Below are positions 45,603 through 54,614 of a stretch of DNA of 64,000 nucleotides, in pieces. The notes under the pieces were generated by a model. It searched no databases. It was not told the origin of the DNA and saw only the letters and a list, made by a program, of their open reading frames with translations. A program made the translations under genes and the position numbers. The stretch is from Synechococcus sp. UW140 (GTDB lineage: Bacteria; Cyanobacteriota; Cyanobacteriia; PCC-6307; Cyanobiaceae), in contig CAMCMT010000006.1 of the NCBI GenBank assembly GCA_945875915.1, positions 20,292 to 84,291 on the forward strand, in the 5' to 3' direction. Numbering within the stretch: position 1 is the stretch's first letter; every line of letters starts with the position of its first letter.

Positions 45603-46709
45603 GTGAGCCGCTGGGAATACCAGGTGATCCACTTGAACGTGGAGGACTCCTCGAAGACCCCCCAGGCCCCTGGGCCTGCGCCTGGGCCTGCGCCTGGGAC
45701 CCCGCCAAACCAACCACCAACCCAGCCAGCTGCCGAGACTCCGCCGGTTACCGGTCAGCCGGTCTTTTCGAAGGCCTATCTGGAGCAGGAATTTCCTGAT
45801 TTTTATAGCAATCCCCCCTCCCAGCCCCCCCAGGGGCAGCAGCAAGCGAATCACCCGGCCTTGCAGTTACAACAATTTCTCAATGGCCATGGCCAGCAGG
45901 GTTGGTCCCTTGTGGGGATCTATCCCCTGGGTAGTTTATTGATGATGTTCTTCCGCCGGCGCATTGCCGAGCTCCCTGCCCCCCTGATCCCGGCCGCTGC
46001 CCCCATGGGTCAGCATCAGCCTCCGGCCCCAGCCGCGGATCGCTCCCCCCAGGGGCCTGCTGCATCTATTGCACGGCCATCCCCTACTCCTGAAATTTCA
46101 TCGCCCCAAGCCGCTGAGCTGGCTGATCCGGTTACGCCTCCCGTAACGGATTGGTTGCAACAAATCATGCAACGGCTGGATTCCCTCGAGGGAAGTATCG
46201 CCAACGCTTCTTCTAACCACCCTTCTTCAGCCCCAAACCCCAATCCTGGTCTTGCCAAGACTGGTCTTGTTGAACCCCTCGCTTTGACGGATCGTCAACG
46301 TTTGGCCGTTTCCGGTGAGCGTCGCCTGCGCCGCCGCAGTTCAGCCGCCCAACCGTCAACTCCCAACCCTTACCTGGCTCCTTCGGCAAGTGTTTCCGGT
46401 CCGGCATCGGCCATCTCCCCATCCGGGCTCCCTGGCCAGGCTGTGATTCTCAGGGCGAATCTGTTGGATAGCCTGCAGGAGGAAGTAGGCATGCCGACCT
46501 TCCACGCGGCGAAGGCCCTGAATTTTCGTTCCTACGCCACCTTGGCCGGCTATGGCAGCCGCCATGGCTATCCCCTGGGTCTTGTCAAGGAGGGACCCAA
46601 CCAGATGGCTGCCGTGTATGTCGGCATGGAGCAGGGTGATCGGGGTGGCAGGGCTAGGCGCCTCTGGGCTGTGGTGCCTGTGGCGCGTTTAAGGGACTTT
46701 GAGATCTAA
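45603..46709 (+). CDS. DUF4177-like protein with Pro-rich linker and unknown C-terminal domain
   Basis: 368 aa from GTG 45603 (a TTG lies two codons earlier; no good ribosome site for either). SRWEYQVIHLNVE and, 80 residues later, FLNGHGQQGWSLVGIYPLGSLLMMFFRRR match the two strands and helix of DUF4177, here split by a 60-residue Pro/Gln-rich insert coded by a 12-bp repeat (APGPAPGPAPG). The C-terminal 100 residues (FHAAKALNFRSYATLAGYGSRHG, RRLWAVVPVARLRDF) are unrecognised and appear folded. Function unknown. Confidence 0.78.
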   Translation: MSRWEYQVIHLNVEDSSKTPQAPGPAPGPAPGTPPNQPPTQPAAETPPVTGQPVFSKAYLEQEFPDFYSNPPSQPPQGQQQANHPALQLQQFLNGHGQQGWSLVGIYPLGSLLMMFFRRRIAELPAPLIPAAAPMGQHQPPAPAADRSPQGPAASIARPSPTPEISSPQAAELADPVTPPVTDWLQQIMQRLDSLEGSIANASSNHPSSAPNPNPGLAKTGLVEPLALTDRQRLAVSGERRLRRRSSAAQPSTPNPYLAPSASVSGPASAISPSGLPGQAVILRANLLDSLQEEVGMPTFHAAKALNFRSYATLAGYGSRHGYPLGLVKEGPNQMAAVYVGMEQGDRGGRARRLWAVVPVARLRDFEI

Positions 46710-47059
46710 GGCTGTTTGCTTGTAGTAGAGAGCTCTATTTATTAGCATCGAGGTGCAGTCCTGCCTTGAAAGTAGCTGCATACGTGGGTAGGCGCCGCGC
46801 CCAACTCCTTGTTCAAGCACGGTAAATGCTGGATGTTATCAAGCATTTTAGGGCAAACTTCTCAAATGTCGCTAACATTAATCCCTAGGCTAGGCAGGGG
46901 ATGGTGCGATTTTGCGAATGCACGCTAGCGTTCAATGCTAAATTTATACTGAAGACTGCCGCTGAAATACTTGTCCCTGTTGAAGTTGATAGGGAATATC
47001 CGGTCTCGTTGTTGTTCTAACGCTTTTAACCAATAGCCCTGAATTAACGACCTGATCAA
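46710..47059. other. Region without a supported gene
   Basis: 350 bp, lower GC than the surroundings. No gene, tRNA or clear terminator seen. It may contain the ends of the two flanking convergent transcripts. Confidence 0.4.
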
Positions 47060-47638
47060 TTATTCTTGCAGGACTGCTCCTTGAAGGCGGCCGTGTCTAG
47101 TCAGCTCATCATACGCAAGTACCTTCGTGTAGCTCTCCTGAAGACGTTCATAGGCGATGCTGTTCGCCGCCTGTTCCAGTTGGGCGCAGGTTTGCATAGG
47201 CGGCATGGCCGTTAATTCATAATCGATGGCAAAGGCAGTTTCGCCTCCTATTGCGTAATGGCCCATTTCGTGCCGTAGAAGAGCGACGTAAAATTTATTA
47301 AATGCATTGATCTGCCGATCCGAGGCCCCAACTACCCGTGGCATGATGATTTTTGCATTTAAAAACGTACGGCTGGAGATAATCCGGCATTGCCCTATAT
47401 TGGCATCCACGCGATACTTGAAATCCCATTTAATGGGAGCCGTTGTGTATCCGGTGTATCGCACGGATTTCTGGGTGATCGGAGAAGCCCTGAGAAGCTG
47501 TGGGAACAGCGGAGCATTCCTTACCACATTCACAGAATAGAATTCCGTTTCTAAATTAAGAAATACCTCCGATCGTCCGGGTTTCGCTAGGCCAAGAAGC
47601 AAGCCAAGAGCCAAAGGAAGGGCAAGAAAAGTTCTCAT
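47060..47638 (-). CDS. Exported DUF922 putative zinc protease
   Basis: 192 aa. Signal peptide MRTFLALPLALGLLLGLAKP. The motif LLRHEMGHYAIGGETAF gives HExxH-type zinc ligands, the hallmark of DUF922 putative metalloproteases. Cysteines at GQCRII and MQTCAQLEQAA may form a disulfide. Low GC relative to neighbours, suggestive of transfer. Substrate unknown. Confidence 0.86.
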   Translation of the reverse strand: MRTFLALPLALGLLLGLAKPGRSEVFLNLETEFYSVNVVRNAPLFPQLLRASPITQKSVRYTGYTTAPIKWDFKYRVDANIGQCRIISSRTFLNAKIIMPRVVGASDRQINAFNKFYVALLRHEMGHYAIGGETAFAIDYELTAMPPMQTCAQLEQAANSIAYERLQESYTKVLAYDELTRHGRLQGAVLQE

Positions 47639-47714
47639 CGTTTGACAAGAGAAATCGGCAATACCTAGCCTTTGAAAATCTGCGAGGCAAAAAATTATTA
47701 GGAGTGAATGGAAT

Positions 47715-47767
47715 GGCCCCAGCGCTTCATCGCCACTCTCCCCAGGTTGGAGATTGTTGCTGGGGCC
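47715..47767 (-). terminator. Long inverted repeat after the amylase gene
   Basis: GGCCCCAGC (47715-47723) pairs with GCTGGGGCC (47759-47767), 9 bp perfect, loop of 35 nt; starts 7 bp after the amylase stop. No immediate T-run, so a terminator is probable but not certain. Confidence 0.55.
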
Positions 47768-47773
47768 TGACTT

Positions 47774-49642
47774 TTAGAGGGCGATCTCCAGGGAGTTCCA
47801 CAGGCATTCCACCTTGAGGCGCCCACTTTCGGGTAGCAGGCAGTGACGGCTGGTCAGCGCCTCAGGAATCGGCTGGAGTTCCGGTTCGAGATCTTCGCCA
47901 TGGCGCAGTCCTTGGCCATTGGCTTTGAGCACCATGAACTTGTAACGCAAACTCCGGCCTCCATCAGCCATCTCAAAGGGCACTTCGCCAAACCAGGTAT
48001 TGGCGTTCACATACTCAAGTACATAGGCGCGGTTGAAATCCCAGGAGCCCAGTTCTGGGGCGTCACCTATCACTGCAATTACTTCACCTGGTTGGGTGGC
48101 ATAGCCATTAACCTGGAATGCAGCCACCGTTTTGCCAACAACGGGTGAACCCACCACACTGAGCACAATCGATGCTTTAGAAGCCAGCCTCAGATTGCTG
48201 ATGCGGCCATCCACCACCTCAATGCGTTCGCCAGTGAACACACATTGATGGTTTCCATCAGGTAGCTCAGTATTTTCAATGCTGATTGTGCTTTCGGCAC
48301 CTTGGTTGATCAGGGTGAAACAGCGGGAATCACGATATTTGCGGGTAAATGCATAAATATCGTCGCTTAGGTATTTTGTGTTATGGGAGCCGTAGGGGAT
48401 GGCTGGATTGGCCCGGCGCAGACCGCTGAGGGTCTGGATGATCGTCACCATTTTCTTGGAAAGGTCCCAGCTCTCCATCATGGGCCTGTTGTAGGGGTCT
48501 TGGCCTGCGTTGGTGTTATTGACGAGGTATTGCTCGGTTCCGTAGAAGATGCAGGGGATACCCCTCAAGGTCATCAGCAGAATAGTCGCCAGTTCCAGAT
48601 TGTAGCCATCGCTGATGGAGAGGAAACGAGGCATGTCATGGTTGTCTATGAAGGTGACAAGCTCATTGGCGCGGTGATATACGTTGTCGTAGTCGAGCAC
48701 CTTCTGAACATTGTGAAAGCCGCCAGGTTGGCTACCGGAGAAGGCAAAGCGGATACCATCACAGAGGCCAAAATCGAGAATCGACATGCCTGATTGATTG
48801 GCATAGGCGATTGTGCGTGCATCCCAGGGTTTGCCGAAGCCGTATTCACCAAAGAGGAAGGTGGAAGGCGCATGTTTCTTGATGTCGGTAACGAATTCCT
48901 GCCAAAACCACAGCGGCATGTGCTTTAGGGTATCGACCCTGAAGGCATCGAAACCTGCATCTAGCCAATTTTTCATTGCGCTTTTGATGTAGTTTCGGTA
49001 GGTAATATTTTTTTCGTTGAAGGTGGCAAGGCCAGCCATCTCGCCATGGATGAGTTGGAATTCGTCATCCCAGTCGGTGATTTCCGGGAAGTGATAATAG
49101 AAATTGTTGTGATCATTGTTGAAGTCGGCTAGGGGCTCCCCGTCATCGGTAACCACTCCCTTGTCGCTGCTGATATCGGGTGAACTGTGGTTGCAAACAA
49201 TGTCAAGAATAACCTTGAGGCCCTTGGCGTGGAGTGTGTCAACCAGTTGTTTGAGGGTGGCTGATTCTTTCAGGGAATTCGATTCTCCAACGGGGAGGAA
49301 CCGAGGGTTGATGCGTTTGAAATCCTTTGTCCAATAACCATGCATGGCCGTGTATTCACCCCTAAGGGCATCCACTTGCTCAAAGAGGGGCGAGATCCAT
49401 AGGGCCGTTACTCCAAGTGATTGCAGATAATCCGCCTTTTCGATGATGCCTTGGAGGTCTCCTCCCCAGTACTTACCCCAGTGGCTGCGGCTCCGGTCAA
49501 ATAAGTCGTCCTTGCTGCCCTTGCCATGGTCGTTGCAGCCGTCTAGAAAGCGATCAACAATAATGAAGTAGATGACTTCTTTGCGAAAGTCAAGCTCTTC
49601 TTCGATCCCGTTGCTGCTGTTGCGAGTTAGTGTGTTTGCCAT
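47774..49642 (-). CDS. GH13 alpha-amylase-family enzyme with C-terminal starch-binding domain
   Basis: 622 aa. All four GH13 regions are visible: DIVCNHSS (I), GFDAFRVDTLKHM (II, nucleophile Asp), FLFGEYGFG (III, acid Glu) and FIDNHDMPR (IV, Asp), so it should be active. Residues about 40-100 include IYFIIVDRFLDGCNDHGKG and GVTALWISPLFEQ, as in cyclodextrin-glucanotransferase-like amylases. The last 110 residues form a CBM20 starch-binding domain (VIGDAPELGSWDFNRAYVLEY, GEVPFEMADGGRSLRYKFMV). No signal peptide, so it likely acts on internal glycogen. Lower GC than housekeeping genes. Confidence 0.93.
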   Translation of the reverse strand: MANTLTRNSSNGIEEELDFRKEVIYFIIVDRFLDGCNDHGKGSKDDLFDRSRSHWGKYWGGDLQGIIEKADYLQSLGVTALWISPLFEQVDALRGEYTAMHGYWTKDFKRINPRFLPVGESNSLKESATLKQLVDTLHAKGLKVILDIVCNHSSPDISSDKGVVTDDGEPLADFNNDHNNFYYHFPEITDWDDEFQLIHGEMAGLATFNEKNITYRNYIKSAMKNWLDAGFDAFRVDTLKHMPLWFWQEFVTDIKKHAPSTFLFGEYGFGKPWDARTIAYANQSGMSILDFGLCDGIRFAFSGSQPGGFHNVQKVLDYDNVYHRANELVTFIDNHDMPRFLSISDGYNLELATILLMTLRGIPCIFYGTEQYLVNNTNAGQDPYNRPMMESWDLSKKMVTIIQTLSGLRRANPAIPYGSHNTKYLSDDIYAFTRKYRDSRCFTLINQGAESTISIENTELPDGNHQCVFTGERIEVVDGRISNLRLASKASIVLSVVGSPVVGKTVAAFQVNGYATQPGEVIAVIGDAPELGSWDFNRAYVLEYVNANTWFGEVPFEMADGGRSLRYKFMVLKANGQGLRHGEDLEPELQPIPEALTSRHCLLPESGRLKVECLWNSLEIAL

Positions 49643-50883
49643 GAATCGTTGATGGTTAATTGTTTAAATAGATCCAATTAAATTGTTGCTTTTAAGGCAT
49701 GTTTGGTCTCATTAACATGTGAAGTTACGGGTTCGCTGTATTCTAGCGTGATTGTCTCCGCTTGTCAGCTAGCTGTCCTGGGTGTTTGCCAAGGCCTTGC
49801 TCTGGCTGCGATAGCTAAGGTCAGGGCTATTGGGCCATGGGCAAAGCTGCTGTGTCTAGGGCCAATCTGTTGCGTGAGGCCTTGGCGCGCCGTAGTCATT
49901 GTCTTTTGCCACAGGTTTTTTTATTTGGTGCCAGCTGTTTCCTTCTCTGGCCCTAGTCTTTATTGACATTGGGTCGATTTTGGTACTGGTTTGTGACTGG
50001 ATTTGGATTCTATATGCGAGTTGATCTGTTTGTGGTGATTCTGAGTGGAAGCATTGTGGCTCGTATGGTGCCTTAAATCAATTTCATATATCTCCTATCC
50101 CATGGGCTCACGGACGTCTTTGAAGGTCTTCGTTCATGTCTGATCGTTGATGTTCCGAATTAGGGGGATTGGCTTTTTTCTGTTTCTCAAGTAATAAGTG
50201 TGCTACCTACTTGCTTAGTCGCAGCTTCTTCAGGCCGGTCGCCTGTTTTGATTCCTCAGCCTGTTGCTTGCTTGGCTTGGACGCTATTGTTGCCTTAGCG
50301 CTGGTCCTGTTCTGCGACGTCCTCGTGGCGGGGATGGCCTACGGCCCCGGAGCAGCACATATTGACATTTGTATGCTTTTGGTTTAGCCCTGTGGGGTTG
50401 TAGTTGCGGTTATTTTGGGTTTGCCCTTTCCCCGTGTTGGTTGTGCTTTCGATTAGTCCGATCCTTGCTCCCTGGCTGGTTTTTGGGGCTGGGTTCTGCC
50501 TAGGTGGTTTGAACGTCCCTGCGGCAATTGTTTCCTGGGATGATCGGTTCCTACTTTCCTTTGATTTGGGGATCGCAGTCTAAACCGATGCGGATGGCAC
50601 CCTTTTGCCTGCTATTCGGCGGTAAGCGTCATGTCTGCCGAAGCTTGCAGCAGATTGCCTGGATCCGCTTTTGTTCGTGGTTTATCTCGTATGCATGGAA
50701 GTTTGAATTGCGCCTTCTTGATGGTTTTCCCGTGAAGTTTGAGTACGGCTAAAAGGCTCACTCATCCATGAACGCTATTTTTATGGCACCGAGGCCCATC
50801 GTGATCACCATCCCTAACGATATGCATCGGTCGTTCCCTGAGCAATCTGGCGGTTTAATTGTTGGTGTCATCGCCAAGTAGCT
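49643..50883. other. AT-richer gene-poor region
   Basis: About 1.24 kb with only short frames of random-looking composition. One 37-codon frame (50768-50881, MNAIFMAPRPIVITIPNDMH) could be a small peptide but has no support. The base composition and short open frames suggest decayed DNA. No IS ends, tRNA or repeats recognised. Confidence 0.5.
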
Positions 50884-51454
50884 CTAATGGGTCCTATTGG
50901 TCCCATGGTGGCTAGAGCGGCCCTGCCGTTCTGACCGGTGGTCCTGCCAAGGTCCCTCCACAAGGGCCTGGAGATGGCCGGCGATTGTGTCTACCAGCTT
51001 GCGCCGGTATTGACGCGAACTCAAGACCATGTGGTGTGTGAGCAGCAGGTTCGGCACGTCCACCAGCCGGGCTAGTTCCGTTCCAGGGGGTTCGTTCTCC
51101 AACACATCAGGGGAGGCCCCGGCCCATCCAAGGACTTTCGAGGGCCGCTACGAGGGCCCCGATGTCGACGAGGCCCCTACGGGCCATGTTGATGGGCTGG
51201 GCGCTCGGTTTTAGCCAGGTCAAGCTTCTGCTATAGATCATGCCCCGAATCCTGGCGGTGTAGACCAGCCGCAGCTTGGGAAGCGACGTCAGCAAGGGGC
51301 ATCCAGCAGACTTTTGTTGGTGATCACCACGTCGGCCCCTTGGAGCCGCTCCAGTCTTTGGTCCAGATCCGGGCTGGGCCAGCAGCGCAGCTCAACCCAT
51401 TGCCCCAGGGGGACCCAGGTCCACTGGCCCCAGGTTAAGGGCATCAAGAAACAC
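50884..51454 (-). pseudogene. Broken D-2-hydroxyacid dehydrogenase
   Basis: Pieces of the family appear in the right order on the minus strand but in different frames: VFLDALNLGPVD at the start, RLERLQGADVVITNKSLLDAP, SLPKLRLV, then INMARRGLVDIGALVAALES and ENEPPGTELARLVDVPNLLLTHH near the end. The middle, with the GxGxxG NAD-binding motif and the catalytic Arg region (about 150 residues), is missing, and at least three frame changes are needed. Closest to cyanobacterial hydroxypyruvate reductase/2-hydroxyacid dehydrogenases. Clearly non-functional. Confidence 0.82.
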
Positions 51455-51632
51455 GGCTTAGGGGCGATTCAGGGGGGCAGCCATGGGCAAAGGAGATCGT
51501 TTGGTTTGGGCCTTTGCCGTGCTGGCAGGAGGGCGTCAGCACGGCGCCGCCGGAGCTGGCACCTGGGGTGAGCCATTGGCAGGCAACGTCTAGGCGAAAC
51601 CTTGCCAGGATGGCTGCCGCAGGAGGATTGGG

Positions 51633-52217
51633 ATGGACGGGTTGCCGCAAAACACCCTTGGTCCGAGCGGCTTGGGCCGCCTGGATCGGTTCAAGGGCAA
51701 GGCTGTGCTGCCAATGGCGATCCTCTCGATTGCCTGGATTCAGGAATTGTTGGACCAACTTCTGTTCCGTGGGCGCTGGAACTTGCCCTTGGAGCAAGGG
51801 GGACCAGTCTGGGGCCTGTTCACAGCGCCCTTCAGCCATGCCGGCTTTGGCCACCTCATCAGCAACTCCCTCTGGTTTTTACCGTTGTCCTGGCTGGTGT
51901 TGCTCAAAGGTGGCCGCGATTATCTCGCCGTTTGGATTGGTGTGTGGCTGTTTTCTATTCCGGTTTGGTTGTTTTGGCCGGGGGGAAGCCATGGCCTCTC
52001 GGGGGTGATTTATGGACTGCTCGGCTATCTGCTTTGGATTGGCTGGTTAGAGAAACGGCCGTTGTCCTTGCTGTTGTCCATTGGCTGTTTGCTCATGTAT
52101 GGCGGCCTGCTACCTGCCCTGGTGCCGTTTCTTAGCCCGGTAGGGGTGAGCTGGATTGGCCATGCATCAGGCTTTGCGGGTGGCTTGCTAGCCGCTTGGG
52201 CTGTGCAGCGGCCCTAG
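51633..52217 (+). CDS. Rhomboid-family intramembrane serine protease
   Basis: 194 aa, six membrane helices. Features: GLFTAPFSHAGFGHLISNSL (the HxxxGHLxxN-like helix), GLSGVIYGLLGY with the catalytic Ser in G-L-S-G, and WIGHASGFAGGLLAA with the catalytic His. Cleaves membrane-bound substrates within the bilayer. The ATG has a strong AGGAGG 6 nt before it, unusually good for this window. Followed by a hairpin. Confidence 0.9.
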   Translation: MDGLPQNTLGPSGLGRLDRFKGKAVLPMAILSIAWIQELLDQLLFRGRWNLPLEQGGPVWGLFTAPFSHAGFGHLISNSLWFLPLSWLVLLKGGRDYLAVWIGVWLFSIPVWLFWPGGSHGLSGVIYGLLGYLLWIGWLEKRPLSLLLSIGCLLMYGGLLPALVPFLSPVGVSWIGHASGFAGGLLAAWAVQRP

Positions 52218-52331
52218 GGATCCTTGATCCCTGTTCATGCTCTTGAATTCAGTGGCGTTTGTCCGGGGCTTGGTTCTACCTGGTCGGCCTATCCATCGCC
52301 TGTCCTTCCCACAGTTCCGCCAGCTCCGATC

Positions 52332-52361
52332 GCGACCCCCAGACGCCCGTATGGGGGTCGC
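52332..52361 (+). terminator. Perfect hairpin after the rhomboid gene
   Basis: GCGACCCCCA and TGGGGGTCGC form a 10-bp perfect stem with a 10-nt loop, 114 bp after the rhomboid stop. It lacks a T-run, so it could be a terminator of another type or an RNA-processing/stability element. Confidence 0.5.
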
Positions 52362-52414
52362 CCACCAAGCCGCGAGCATTTGCTGGTAAGGCGACACCGA
52401 TTTGTGCTGTCTAC

Positions 52415-52735
52415 ATGTCGGCTAACCAATTGGCCAAGCCAGTGCCCCCCGAGGGGATCCCCGACCCCACGATTAACCTGGGCGTTCCTGATACGATCCT
52501 ACAGCCTTGGTTTCAGGGCTCTGGCAATAGTTTTGCTGTGGATTTTGCCGACAGCCTCTTCATTAATGGCTATTGTGATATTTCCGATAGGGCAAACTTT
52601 GATCCATTGGATACAACACGGCTGAATTGGTCTGCCCATGGTTTGAGGATGTTAGTAAGCGAATGTATTGGCAGCAGCAACACTCAATCCAATTGGAGCC
52701 CATGCTTGCCGTGGGGTATCAATGTAAAGCCTTAA
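52415..52735 (+). CDS. Hypothetical protein
   Basis: 106 aa from the ATG at 52415; the open frame extends upstream through the hairpin and is unlikely to be translated there. Sequence segments such as SANQLAKPVPPEGIPDPTIN and VDFADSLFINGYCDISDRANF look like real protein but match no family I know. No membrane segment. Alternatively a fragment of a larger, lost gene. Confidence 0.45.
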   Translation: MSANQLAKPVPPEGIPDPTINLGVPDTILQPWFQGSGNSFAVDFADSLFINGYCDISDRANFDPLDTTRLNWSAHGLRMLVSECIGSSNTQSNWSPCLPWGINVKP

Positions 52736-52983
52736 GGCCTCGGTTCTAAAATGCTAAAAATTCACAGATTCTGGCTTGAAATACTAAAATTGGGTCCTCG
52801 ATACCCCTGGCACGGTGCAGTTGCTTAGATAACACGGTTGCAGAAAGCTTCTTCTCCACTCCCTAGCTGAAGGCTTCTGCGAAGCAGTAGCACGAGCTGG
52901 GTTTTGCTCAGGACGCCAAGGACCTGAACACACACCAGCAGCTGTTATCCCCCAACAAATGTTGACCGGGACCGTGGGCGGAT

Positions 52984-53373
52984 TCAGGTAAGGTCCCGCG
53001 CCTGATCGGGATCCTCCGGCAGCCCTCTCCATTGCAGGGCCAGGCGCCGGGCCAACAGGAGCAACGGATAGAGCCGTCTGGCCCGGTTGGGCTCGCTAAA
53101 TAGGCCCCGCAAAAGTTGCAGCAAGGGGCCGCTGGGGGCTAGGTGCCGGCATAGCTCAGAGATCGCTTCTGCCCCGTGCCAGGCCCGTTCGCCTTCGAGC
53201 AACACCGCCCCGTTGGCCAGGTTGAGACCCCGTGCCTTCAGGGCAGCCCGCAGATCGTGATCGGCCCTGCCATCACGGAGCTCCAGCAGGGGGATCCCTC
53301 CCGTGAGCTCGCTGGCGAGGGCGAAGTGGCGGCAGAAGGGGCAGCCGCCGTCGTAAACGAGAGTGAGGGCCAT
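52984..53373 (-). CDS. DCC-family (DUF393) thiol-disulfide protein
   Basis: 129 aa. Starts MALTLVYDGGCPFCRHFALA, where YDGGCPFC is the diagnostic DxxCxxC motif of the DCC/DUF393 thioredoxin-like family, and ends with a helix containing LYPLLLLARRLALQWRGL. Function: probable thiol-disulfide exchange; partner unknown. Divergent from the small exported protein that follows (32 bp between starts), so they share a promoter region. Confidence 0.88.
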   Translation of the reverse strand: MALTLVYDGGCPFCRHFALASELTGGIPLLELRDGRADHDLRAALKARGLNLANGAVLLEGERAWHGAEAISELCRHLAPSGPLLQLLRGLFSEPNRARRLYPLLLLARRLALQWRGLPEDPDQARDLT

Positions 53374-53405
53374 GGCGCCATCCTGGCCATTGCAACGCGC
53401 ACCCC

Positions 53406-53756
53406 GTGAATTTCCTCCTCTCCCTGGTCTTGGCCCTGCTGATGCTCTTAGCCGCCCCAGCCTCCAGGGCGGCGGCAGTGCCAGAGCACTACCGGTGCGA
53501 TGGCGATGCCTTGGAGGCCATCTTCCACAACGGGGCCGTTGATGCCAGCGAGATTCCCAATAGCGATGGTGGCACGGTGCCAGGGGCTTTCATCGTGTTG
53601 CAGTGGCGAGGCCTGAGCCTGCAGTTACCCCGCAGTAACAATGCCGGCATTCCCAGCTACACCGATGGCCGGTGGTGGTGGCAGGCCGTGGATCCCGATC
53701 GTCCCAACTTCAGGGAGCATCGCGGTAGCGTCAAAACCTATGCCTGTTCCCGCTAG
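53406..53756 (+). CDS. Small exported protein of unknown function
   Basis: 116 aa with a GTG start. Signal peptide MNFLLSLVLALLMLLAAPAS ending near ASRAAA. Mature part contains YRCDGDALEAIFHN and KTYACSR, two cysteines suited to a disulfide joining the ends, and a beta-rich middle (FIVLQWRGLSLQLP, YTDGRWWWQAV). Resembles the general MliC/lysozyme-inhibitor-type small beta-barrels in size and cysteine placement, but that is a guess. Confidence 0.72.
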   Translation: MNFLLSLVLALLMLLAAPASRAAAVPEHYRCDGDALEAIFHNGAVDASEIPNSDGGTVPGAFIVLQWRGLSLQLPRSNNAGIPSYTDGRWWWQAVDPDRPNFREHRGSVKTYACSR

Positions 53757-54175
53757 CCGCTGTCAATCATCTCGACTTGAACTTGGTCATGGTGGAAGCC
53801 GAAATGGCTAACCGTTTCGGCGAGCTGGTTCTGATCTAGAAGGCTTGCGCGACATCTGGATTCCGGTGGATCTGGTGGTCACGGTCCAAGTGTCTTCCAA
53901 CGAGCGCTGGCCGGTACCAGGAACCGTTTGCGGAAAATCTTCTTACGGTTGTGGTGTGAAACTTTTATGGCTCTTTTCCCTGCTAAGCCTGGCTGATGAC
54001 AAGTTCCCACAGGGATTGGCTGAGTTTTTGGCTTTACGTTGAGAAATTGCTGCAAGCATCCTTTTGTTTAGCGTCATGATCAACGCAGGGGATAATCCTT
54101 GCTGATACGTTGCTCTTATCCGTTTCCTGAAGAACCAGTCCAATTTTGGACTGCCGCAACCGATCAAGACCAAAA
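53757..54175. other. Region without a supported gene
   Basis: 419 bp between the small exported protein and tRNA-Thr. A 65-codon plus-strand frame (53845-54042) exists but has no recognisable motif or ribosome site. No repeats or hairpins of note. Confidence 0.4.
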
Positions 54176-54247
54176 AGCCGGCTAACGGATTTGAACCGAT
54201 GGCCTTCGCTTTACAAAAGCGCTGCTCTACCACTGAGCTAAGCCGGC
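54176..54247 (-). tRNA. tRNA-Thr (UGU)
   Basis: 72-nt cloverleaf on the minus strand: acceptor GCCGGCT/AGCCGGC, D-arm GCTCAGTGGTAGAGC, anticodon loop TTTGTAA with anticodon TGT, T-loop GTTCAAATC. CCA is not encoded. Confidence 0.96.
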
Positions 54248-54276
54248 ATGGGACCAAGCAGATCCACAGATCAACT

Positions 54277-54486
54277 CTATCGTCTGGCCAGGGCCCAGAG
54301 CAGCAGCTGGGTGCGACTCTGGCAACCGGTTTTGGCCAGCAGGTTGCCAATGTGGCTCTCCACCGTGCGGCGGCTGAGCAGAAGGGCCGCCGCGATCGTC
54401 TTGTTGGAGGAGCCCAGCAGCAGCTGCTCCAACACTTTCGATTCACTGGGCGTGATCGGTTCAGTGGTGGGGCCCATGGCCTGCAT
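54277..54486 (-). CDS. Short LuxR-type DNA-binding regulator
   Basis: 69-70 aa from the ATG at 54486 (a TTG at 54534 is less likely). Consists of only a LuxR/NarL helix-turn-helix: ITPSESKVLEQLLLGSSNKTIAAALLLSRRTVESHIGNLLAKTG. No receiver domain. Cyanobacteria have such stand-alone proteins, for example PedR, which reacts to photosynthetic electron transport via thioredoxin; the Cys in AKTGCQSRTQ is notable in that light. Orthology with PedR is only a suggestion. Lies just upstream (minus strand) of tRNA-Thr. Confidence 0.85.
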   Translation of the reverse strand: MQAMGPTTEPITPSESKVLEQLLLGSSNKTIAAALLLSRRTVESHIGNLLAKTGCQSRTQLLLWALARR

Positions 54487-54614
54487 CCAGCTTGTGGCTG
54501 GAGTGTTCCCCGGGGTGGGCCTGGCGGCCGCCAACTTTTGAAGGTCCTATGCCAAGGCAGTAGTTGCCTAGCTCTAACCCCATGTCCAGTCCCGATGGGA
54601 GCCAGCCCTGGCTG

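Noticed and set aside
50768..50881. 37-codon frame in the gene-poor region
   Set aside because: No ribosome-binding site, no homology I recognise, and surrounded by non-coding DNA; mentioned only within the region entry.
53845..54042. 65-codon plus-strand frame before tRNA-Thr
   Set aside because: No ribosome site or motif; composition changes along the frame.
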